From an uncultured Bacteroidales bacterium (lineage in GTDB: Bacteria; Bacteroidota; Bacteroidia; Bacteroidales; P3): a DNA stretch of 10,907 nucleotides. Positions within the stretch are counted from its first letter, which is position 1. Each line of letters begins with the position of its first letter. A model generated the notes under the pieces. That model was not told the DNA's origin and searched no databases. It was given only the letters and a program-made list of their open reading frames with translations. Positions 6,313 through 10,907 of the stretch are shown piece after piece. A program made the position numbers and the translations under genes. The stretch lies in assembly GCA_937886715.1 (NCBI GenBank), contig CAKZZD010000042.1, forward strand, positions 1 through 10,907, read 5' to 3'.

Positions 6313-7188
6313 ATGAACACAAAACCAATACTTAAAGCCACGGTAACAATGGTGTGTCTGCTGGCGATGTGCGCCTGCGGGACGCAGAAAAAGGCCAGTC
6401 AAGACAATGGCGTGGTGCGGTGGCCGGACTTCCTGAGGGAGTGGGCGGCGGACTATGAAGTTCTCGATTCGCAGCGGCAGGCGATCATCGCCCAGATTGA
6501 TACGCTGTACCGTTTGGTGGAGGACAGCACGGAAAACATCCCCCTGCTGTGCGAGAAGCTCTGCTGGGTGCAGGAGGCTATCGACGACGCCATCGTGCAC
6601 GACTCCTCGATGGTGTTCCCCCTGATGATGCGAGCCACGGCACGCAACTTCGCCGGCTTGTTGGCTAACGACCGCCCGTCGATGCTCGACGCTGCATTCA
6701 ATTGCGACTGCGATGTGGCCGACTTTATGATCGCCGACACGTGGTGGTACACCTCCAGTAGGGAGCATCTCGACGTCATGTACACCACATTCATGGGTCG
6801 GTCGTGGCAGGCACCCGAGCTTTTCGCCAACCTGCTGCTTATGAAGGGCGACGACCGCGAGATGGCGACGGCACAGCTGATGGTGTACAACTACACCGAT
6901 GCCGTCGTCGACAACCTCCAAGTGGCTTTCACCGACAGCGTCGGCAATGTGATGGGATGGCTGACGGAGAGCGACACATACATCGACAAGCCCGAGGCGA
7001 ATGTCAAGCGTATGATGTTGCCGCCCGATATGCTGATGAATGCCTTGCGGGCCAACTGGGCACTGTCCCTGACGTTCGACACCCCGCAGGGGCGGCTGGA
7101 GATGGTGGGTTTCCCGGGTATCCACTTTCTGGAGCAGGTCGAGAGCTGCCCCCGCCTGAAGGCGGCGCTGAAGGTGGCGATGGAATGA
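6313..7188 (+). CDS. Predicted lipoprotein of unknown function, 291 aa
   Basis: The N-terminus has a basic start (MNTKPILK), a hydrophobic core (VTMVCLLAM) and a cysteine followed by GTQKKAS. The lipobox would be MCAC with Cys22 lipidated; it is atypical at position -3. The mature part is acidic and helical in its first half, with several Cys (for example FNCDCDVADF) and Trp-rich segments (DTWWYTS). The second half has beta-like stretches (AQLMVYNYTDAVVDNLQVAFTD, then LTFDTPQGRLEMVGFPGIHF). It would sit on the periplasmic side of a membrane or on the cell surface. No known domain is recognised. It lies 48 bases after the 48-aa membrane ORF with no clear promoter between, so it may share a transcript with the two small membrane proteins. 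Base composition matches the host-like flanking genes. Confidence 0.78.
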   Translation: MNTKPILKATVTMVCLLAMCACGTQKKASQDNGVVRWPDFLREWAADYEVLDSQRQAIIAQIDTLYRLVEDSTENIPLLCEKLCWVQEAIDDAIVHDSSMVFPLMMRATARNFAGLLANDRPSMLDAAFNCDCDVADFMIADTWWYTSSREHLDVMYTTFMGRSWQAPELFANLLLMKGDDREMATAQLMVYNYTDAVVDNLQVAFTDSVGNVMGWLTESDTYIDKPEANVKRMMLPPDMLMNALRANWALSLTFDTPQGRLEMVGFPGIHFLEQVESCPRLKAALKVAME

Positions 7189-7189
7189 G

Positions 7190-7555
7190 GTAAAACAAGT
7201 TCTGTATAATCATCCGCTGTCTTCGCACAATGAATTCGCGAATGGCATCGTCTTCGACGGCAGCAAAGCAACATTAAAGCGACTTATCGCAGACGGGGGC
7301 AAAAATGGCGGTATGGTGGTTGAGGACAAGGCTTGGGCCACACACAAAAGACTCTCTCTGCAGGCGCATTTGCTGATGCCGATAGACGGGGACATCTATT
7401 TCGCCCTTGAAGTTGACGACCGACAGGTGCAGACCTCTTTCCTCTTCGACCTGCTCCACGAGCACCCTCCGGCAGTAATGATCTTCTCCGACGAAGAAGA
7501 CGCGCTCGGCTTTCCCTGGCTATTTTTATGCTCACGACTGCCGTTTTGTACGTAA
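7190..7555 (+). pseudogene. Open frame without a start: probable N-terminally truncated gene relic
   Basis: From just after the lipoprotein stop, one + frame stays open for 121 sense codons to TAA at 7553-7555. Its codon choice from about 7340 on (GAC, CTG, TTC, CAG) resembles real genes of this genome. No ATG occurs before 7313, where an 80-codon ORF could begin, and no promoter or ribosome site stands before that ATG. Readable pieces include EFANGIVFDG, HLLMPIDGDIYFALEVDD and TSFLFDLLHEHPP, with no family I recognise. The end runs into the A/T-rich regulatory region. A remnant of a deleted gene, or an 80-aa protein starting at 7313, are both possible. Confidence 0.35.
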
Positions 7556-7597
7556 AATATTGTCTAATAATGAAATGGCTATTTTATGTTGTATTTT

Positions 7598-7612
7598 GTG
7601 TCAAAATGACAC
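7598..7612. promoter_or_regulatory. Palindromic operator O1 (GTGTCA-AAA-TGACAC)
   Basis: A perfect inverted repeat of 6-bp arms around AAA. With the flanking TTTT on the left and TAAAA on the right, the symmetry continues imperfectly. It is centred at 7605, 179 bp before O3. A degenerate -7-like TATTTT abuts it on the left, much as TATCTTTG abuts O3, so it may mark a second or former promoter. It is probably bound by the Nudix regulator encoded downstream. Confidence 0.7.
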
Positions 7613-7724
7613 TAAAATTGTATTGGAAAGGGTTTTGCCAAGTCGTTTTTGCTTGACAGCAATGTACCGACGAAAAAAAATATTGCTTTTATTGTTGCTG
7701 ATTATCAAAGTGTTGAAAAATTGC

Positions 7725-7739
7725 GCGTCAAAATGACGC
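7725..7739. promoter_or_regulatory. Palindromic operator O2 (GCGTCA-AAA-TGACGC)
   Basis: A perfect inverted repeat of 6-bp arms around AAA, centred at 7732. Compared with O1, the second base of the left arm and its partner on the right arm both change (T/A to C/G), keeping the symmetry. It lies 7 bp upstream of the -33 element of the Nudix gene promoter and 52 bp (about five helical turns) from the centre of O3. Confidence 0.75.
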
Positions 7740-7746
7740 AAAAAAT

Positions 7747-7777
7747 TTTGTCGGTTTGAAAATATGTCGTATCTTTG
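7747..7777 (+). promoter_or_regulatory. Promoter of the Nudix regulator gene
   Basis: A canonical Bacteroidota promoter: TTTG at 7747-7750, 19 bases, then TATCTTTG at 7770-7777. The start codon at 7797 follows only 19 bases later, so the leader is very short. Operator O3 overlaps the last base of the -7 box and the expected transcription start, the classic position for a repressor site. Confidence 0.78.
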
Positions 7778-7791
7778 CGTCAAAATTACAC
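7777..7791. promoter_or_regulatory. Imperfect operator O3 (GCGTCA-AAA-TTACAC) over the transcription start
   Basis: The left arm equals that of O2. The right arm TTACAC differs from the O1 right arm by one base. Its centre is at 7784. It lies between the -7 box and the ATG of the Nudix gene, so binding should block transcription of that gene. This placement suggests negative autoregulation. Confidence 0.65.
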
Positions 7792-7796
7792 AAATA

Positions 7797-8780
7797 ATGG
7801 ACTCGGATAATCATATAAAAGGCTACACGTACAAATATCCCCATCCAGCGGTGACGACCGACTGCGTGGTGTTTGGTTTTGACGGCAAGGAACTGAAGGT
7901 TTTGCTTATCGAACGCGGCCTTGATCCTTACAAGGGTATGTGGGCTTTCCCCGGCGGATTCCTTCGCATGGACGAGACGGCGGAGGACTGCGCCAGACGT
8001 GAGCTGAAAGAGGAGACCGGCTTGGAACTGACCAAGGTGCGCGAGCTGGGTACTTTCTCCGGCGTGAACCGCGACCCTCGCGAGCGAGTCATCTCCATCG
8101 CGTTCTATTCCCTCGCCCGGCATTCCGATGTCAAAGGCGGCGACGATGCGGCGAAGGCCAGGTGGTGGGCCATCGACGATATTCCACAGCTGGCTTTCGA
8201 CCACGACTATATCCTCCGCAAGGCCATGAAGCGCATCCGTCAGGACATCCACTTCGAGCCGGTGGGTTTCGACCTACTGGACGAGCATTTCACCATAGCG
8301 GAGTTGCAGCGCCTGTATGAGAGCATTCTGGGTGTGCAGTTCGACCGCAGGAATTTCTACCGCAAGATGCTCCAGACGGGTGTGCTGGAGGAGGTCGAGG
8401 AGAAGACGGCACCCAAACAGCCTTACTACGGCAGGCGGAAGGAGATGAAAAAGATGGAAATCGACGAGCTTTTCGGAGGACCGATGCTTGGTGAGGCAAT
8501 GCCGCTGGCGGCACCTTGTGCTTCACCGATGTCAATGGATTCCGCATCAGACAAGATGGATGACGACGGCAGCATGTCGAACGTGTCAGGCCGCATCAGG
8601 AGAATTCACGAGTTGTTGAGTTCGGATTCAGCGAGTGTGGCATCCTGCGAAAGGACATTGGAGGAATCCGCTATGCCGGAACATGGACGCCCGGTGGGAC
8701 GCAAGGGCAAGGTCTACCGTTTCAACGAAGAGAAATATAACCAGATGAAGGAAGACGGCAATTTCCGACTGGAGTTTTAA
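7797..8780 (+). CDS. Nudix-domain transcriptional regulator, NrtR type, with C-terminal insertion
   Basis: Residues ~18-150 form a Nudix domain with an exact box (G54-x5-E60-x7-REL-x-EE-x-GL to residue 76). Residues ~160-205 form the winged helix typical of NrtR/AraR-like regulators (FTIAELQRLYESILGV, FDRRNFYRKMLQTGVL). The C-terminal strand GRKGKVYRFNEEKY (301-314) is the family's usual end. NrtR proteins bind ADP-ribose or related nucleotides through the Nudix domain and release DNA; many control NAD metabolism or sugar use. The box is complete, so hydrolysis of ADP-ribose remains possible. At 327 aa it is about 90 residues longer than usual: ~214-296 is a Ser/Met/Asp-rich, apparently disordered insert just before the last strand. 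ATG at 7797 was chosen because the in-frame ATG at 7764 lies upstream of the -7 box. The operators upstream imply autoregulation. Its neighbours are other ADP-ribose-related genes. Confidence 0.88.
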   Translation: MDSDNHIKGYTYKYPHPAVTTDCVVFGFDGKELKVLLIERGLDPYKGMWAFPGGFLRMDETAEDCARRELKEETGLELTKVRELGTFSGVNRDPRERVISIAFYSLARHSDVKGGDDAAKARWWAIDDIPQLAFDHDYILRKAMKRIRQDIHFEPVGFDLLDEHFTIAELQRLYESILGVQFDRRNFYRKMLQTGVLEEVEEKTAPKQPYYGRRKEMKKMEIDELFGGPMLGEAMPLAAPCASPMSMDSASDKMDDDGSMSNVSGRIRRIHELLSSDSASVASCERTLEESAMPEHGRPVGRKGKVYRFNEEKYNQMKEDGNFRLEF

Positions 8781-8848
8781 AACCCTAAGATCGATTCTGT
8801 AGGCCGTAAGTAGCTAAAATATAATAATATAAACCATTTGATCAAAGA

Positions 8849-8866
8849 GGTGCGGACAACCGCGCC
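8849..8866 (+). other. Small hairpin in the leader of the VWA gene
   Basis: GGTGCGG (8849-8855) pairs with CCGCGCC (8860-8866) around an ACAA tetraloop, with one G-U pair. It is a G/C-rich island in an otherwise A/T-rich 128-base gap (8781-8908). No T run follows, so it is not a normal terminator. It could protect the 5' end of the mRNA or modulate translation. In the rest of this gap I see no convincing TAnnTTTG promoter and no copy of the upstream operator. Confidence 0.35.
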
Positions 8867-8908
8867 AGCGTAAAGAACACCCTTTTATTAACCCAAAAAA
8901 TTACGAAT

Positions 8909-10000
8909 ATGGAAACCAACGTTAAAGCAAAGGTCTACAACCTCGTCATCCTTGACAAAAGCGGATCAATGTCCTCCATCGCCAACGCAGCCATCGCCGG
9001 ATTTAATGAAACCGTGGGTGGCATCCGCTCTGCACAGAAACAGTTTGCCGCCACCCAGGAGCATTATGTCAGCCTGCTCCCATTCTGCGCCTGTTCTATG
9101 GAGTATGTCTACGACTGCGTGCCGGTGGAACAGGTGAAAACTTTGACCGGCCGGGATTACCAGCCCTGCTGCAGCACACCGCTCTACGATGCTATGGGCA
9201 AAGGTATCAACGACCTGTACAAGAAAACCAAGGACATGGACAATGCCACCGTCGTGGTGACCGTCATCACCGACGGAATGGAGAATGCTTCACATGAGTA
9301 CAGCGGTAAGGCCATCAAGGCGCTCGTCGACAAGATGCGCGACCAGTACGGCTGGAACTTCGCCTACATCGGGACCAATCAGGATGTGGAGGCGGTGGCC
9401 ATGCATCTATCCATTACCAACACATTGTTTTTTGAAGACACCGATGATGGCATGAATCAAGCCTGGGAGCGCGAGCGCAAGTCGCGTCAGCGCATGTACA
9501 GCCGGATGGACGAGGCTTTCTGCTGCTGTGATGCAGCACCGATGTCGGCGGAGGAAAGGATCGGCCGTGTACATGACATACTGCGAAGCAACAAAAACTA
9601 TCAGGCTATGGATGAGTTCTCGCACCGTGTCACTCCCAGCCAGATCAAGTCCTTGCGCCCTGGCCAGATTTTCGTGTTCGGAAGCGACGGTTTGGGAAAG
9701 CATAGTGGAGGATCCGCGTATGCTGCCGTAAAACAGTTCGGTGCCATCGTGGGGCAGGCCGAAGGGCTGCAGGGTAGTAGCTACGCCATCGACTCGATGG
9801 ACGGGCTGGAGATTTTCAAGAATCAGGCGGAACGCTTCATCCACTATGCCAAAGAGCATCCTGAACACACCTTCCTTGTCACCGCCATCGGATGCGGGAC
9901 GGCCGGTTACACTCCGCGGGAGGTGGCCCCGCTGTTCCTCAAGGCCGTGGATCTGGAGAATGTCTGGCTGCCGCAGTCGTTCTGGAACGAACTGGTATAA
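8909..10000 (+). CDS. von Willebrand A domain fused to an A1S_2505-type macro-like domain, 363 aa
   Basis: Residues 9-~175 form a VWA domain. The metal-site (MIDAS) motif is DKSGS at 16-20, the conserved threonine is probably in CSTPLYDA (88-95), and the second acidic loop is ITDGMEN (120-126). A charged, Cys-containing linker follows (185-235, with FCCCDAA). Residues ~240-363 match the small family annotated as A1S_2505-like phage protein: IFVFGSDGLGKHSGGSA, GLQGSSYA, and FLVTAIGCGTAGY followed by AP-LF. The glycine pattern of that family resembles macrodomains, so ADP-ribose or nucleotide binding is a fair guess, not shown. There is no signal peptide, so it is cytoplasmic. It sits between a Nudix regulator and an ADP-ribosylglycohydrolase, which supports a role in ADP-ribose biology. 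The VWA part probably recruits a protein partner through a metal ion. ATG at 8909 gives a full VWA start. Confidence 0.85.
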   Translation: METNVKAKVYNLVILDKSGSMSSIANAAIAGFNETVGGIRSAQKQFAATQEHYVSLLPFCACSMEYVYDCVPVEQVKTLTGRDYQPCCSTPLYDAMGKGINDLYKKTKDMDNATVVVTVITDGMENASHEYSGKAIKALVDKMRDQYGWNFAYIGTNQDVEAVAMHLSITNTLFFEDTDDGMNQAWERERKSRQRMYSRMDEAFCCCDAAPMSAEERIGRVHDILRSNKNYQAMDEFSHRVTPSQIKSLRPGQIFVFGSDGLGKHSGGSAYAAVKQFGAIVGQAEGLQGSSYAIDSMDGLEIFKNQAERFIHYAKEHPEHTFLVTAIGCGTAGYTPREVAPLFLKAVDLENVWLPQSFWNELV

Positions 10001-10033
10001 ATATTGAACTTAAAACCTTAAACTATAAACTAT

Positions 10034-10795
10034 ATGATAGGAGCAATTATCGGCGACATTGTGGGGTCGCGCTTTGAGTTCGACAACCATCGCTCGACAG
10101 AGTTCGAGTTTTTCCACCCCGACTGCGAGTTCACCGACGACACGGTGATGACCGTGGCTGTGGCCGATGCCATCATGAGTGGACGCCCCTTCGGTGAGGT
10201 GTTGCACGAGTATGGCCGTAGGTATCCCGACCGTGGCTATGGCGGACGTTTTTACAACTGGCTATTGAAAAAGGAGGGCTACAAGCCCTACAACTCCTTC
10301 GGCAACGGCTCGGCTATGCGCGTGTCCCCATGTGCCTATTTGGCAAAGGGCAACCGCGAGCAGGCATTGACGTGGGCAACGGCTTCCGCCGTATGCACCC
10401 ACAATCACCCCGAAGGGGTGAAGGGGGCTATGGCCATCACCGACTGCATATTGTTGGCTGCGCAGCAGAGGCCCAAGGATGAAATCAGAAGGCTTGCGGT
10501 GGAGCTGTATGGCTATGACATGAACTTCACTATCGACCAGATACGTCCGCGCTTTGGATTCAACGCAACTTGCCAGAAGACCGTGCCGCAGGCCATCGAG
10601 TGTTTCCTAGAAAGTCACGACTTCGAGAGTGCCATCCGCATCGCCATCTCCCTCGGCGGCGACAGCGACACCATCGCCAACATCACGGGTGGCATTGCAG
10701 AGGCTTACTATGGGGTGCCGGAGGAAATGCAATCCCATGCACTGCAGATGCTGCCGGAGGAGATGCGGAGGGTCGTGCAGGCTATGTACGAATGA
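10034..10795 (+). CDS. ADP-ribosylglycohydrolase family protein (DraG/ARH type), 253 aa
   Basis: This enzyme family removes ADP-ribose from proteins, nucleic acids or small molecules with two divalent metal ions. The start IGAIIGDIVGSRFEF and the metal ligands TDDT (34-37) are intact, as are GNGSAMRVSP (90-99), THNHPEGVKGA (122-132) and the second metal motif GGDSDTIANITGGIA (208-222). All key residues are present and the length is normal for compact bacterial members, so it should be active. The gene starts 33 bases after the VWA/macro-like gene with an A/T-rich gap and no terminator, so the two are probably one transcript. In context it would act on ADP-ribosylated targets and release free ADP-ribose, the likely signal for the Nudix regulator upstream. 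The substrate (Arg, Ser, nucleic acid or O-acetyl-ADP-ribose) cannot be told from sequence. Confidence 0.92.
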   Translation: MIGAIIGDIVGSRFEFDNHRSTEFEFFHPDCEFTDDTVMTVAVADAIMSGRPFGEVLHEYGRRYPDRGYGGRFYNWLLKKEGYKPYNSFGNGSAMRVSPCAYLAKGNREQALTWATASAVCTHNHPEGVKGAMAITDCILLAAQQRPKDEIRRLAVELYGYDMNFTIDQIRPRFGFNATCQKTVPQAIECFLESHDFESAIRIAISLGGDSDTIANITGGIAEAYYGVPEEMQSHALQMLPEEMRRVVQAMYE

Positions 10796-10831
10796 TGGTT
10801 GCGTGACTGTGAGCGTCAAAGGTGCGGAATA

Positions 10832-10863
10832 TTTGGTTCATCCAATATTATTTCGTACCTTTG
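10832..10863 (+). promoter_or_regulatory. Canonical Bacteroidota promoter before the last, partial gene
   Basis: TTTG at 10832-10835, 20 bases, then TACCTTTG at 10856-10863. The next usable start codon is 22 bases downstream. A lone half-site GCGTCAAA (10813-10820), like the left half of the Nudix operators, lies just upstream, without a matching right arm. Confidence 0.75.
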
Positions 10864-10885
10864 CACTTTCAAAATTTGACATGAG

Positions 10886-10907
10886 ATGACCACAAAAGAC
10901 AAGATAC
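10886..10907 (+). CDS. Start of a gene cut by the window edge
   Basis: ATG at 10886 opens a frame reading MTTKDKI to the end of the window, 22 bases after a canonical -7 box. An ATG at 10881 is followed after one codon by TGA and cannot be the start. Seven residues are too few to identify the product. Such a start would suit, for example, a TetR-type regulator, but this is only a guess. Confidence 0.5.

Noticed and set aside
6302..6316. Five-codon mini-ORF (MKRK, stop) overlapping the lipoprotein start as a leader peptide
   Set aside because: Too short, with no ribosome site and no attenuator structure; chance is the simpler explanation.
5968..7125. Long antisense open frame of 385 codons
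   Set aside because: It runs opposite three plausible + strand genes, has His/Val/Arg-rich low-information sequence and recognises no domain; it is a shadow of codon bias.
7764..7796. Upstream ATG start adding 11 residues to the Nudix regulator
   Set aside because: It lies before and across the TATCTTTG -7 box and operator O3, so it should not be in the mRNA.
8781..8908. Independent operator-controlled promoter for the VWA gene
   Set aside because: No clear TAnnTTTG box and no GYGTCA palindrome is present in the gap; read-through from the Nudix gene is possible but not proven.

Overview
The window looks like chromosomal DNA of a Bacteroidota bacterium, probably of the Prevotella/Segatella/Bacteroides branch. 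The main evidence is promoter architecture: -7 boxes of the TAnnTTTG type (TACTTTTG three times, TATCTTTG, TACCTTTG), in two cases with a TTTG -33 element 19-20 bp upstream. The protein families and mixed base composition fit this. The genus is inference. All convincing genes are on the + strand.

Region 1 (1-3921) is accessory. It opens with the C-terminal end of a Fic-family protein. Three visibly A/T-rich genes follow: a 227-aa protein of unknown function, then a tightly coupled pair made of an OLD/AAA-type ATPase (537 aa) and an unknown 322-aa partner whose start codon overlaps the ATPase stop (ATGA). A strong 13-bp-stem terminator closes the pair. ATPase-plus-partner operons of this shape are typical of anti-phage systems such as Septu, Gabija and OLD-type nucleases. 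No TOPRIM or HNH motif is visible in the partner, so this would be a different or undescribed member. The same promoter module, a GCAR-ATAGA-YTGC inverted repeat placed 12 bp before TACTTTTGC, stands before the 227-aa gene, before the ATPase and before the following helicase.

Region 2 (3922-7188) returns to G/C-richer DNA. It holds a PIF1-like SF1B helicase with a helical, TPR-like C-terminal extension, two tiny membrane proteins with overlapping stop and start, and a 291-aa predicted lipoprotein. Positions 7190-7555 are an open frame with no usable start, probably a gene relic.

Region 3 (7556-10795) is an ADP-ribose-themed locus. A NrtR-type regulator (intact Nudix box plus winged helix) is preceded by three copies of a palindromic operator, GYGTCA-AAA-TGACRC, one of which lies on its own promoter. 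It is followed by a von Willebrand A protein fused to a macro-like domain (A1S_2505 type) and by an ADP-ribosylglycohydrolase. Together these suggest a system that senses, binds and removes ADP-ribose, under ADP-ribose-responsive autoregulation. The window ends with a canonical promoter and the first seven codons of another gene.
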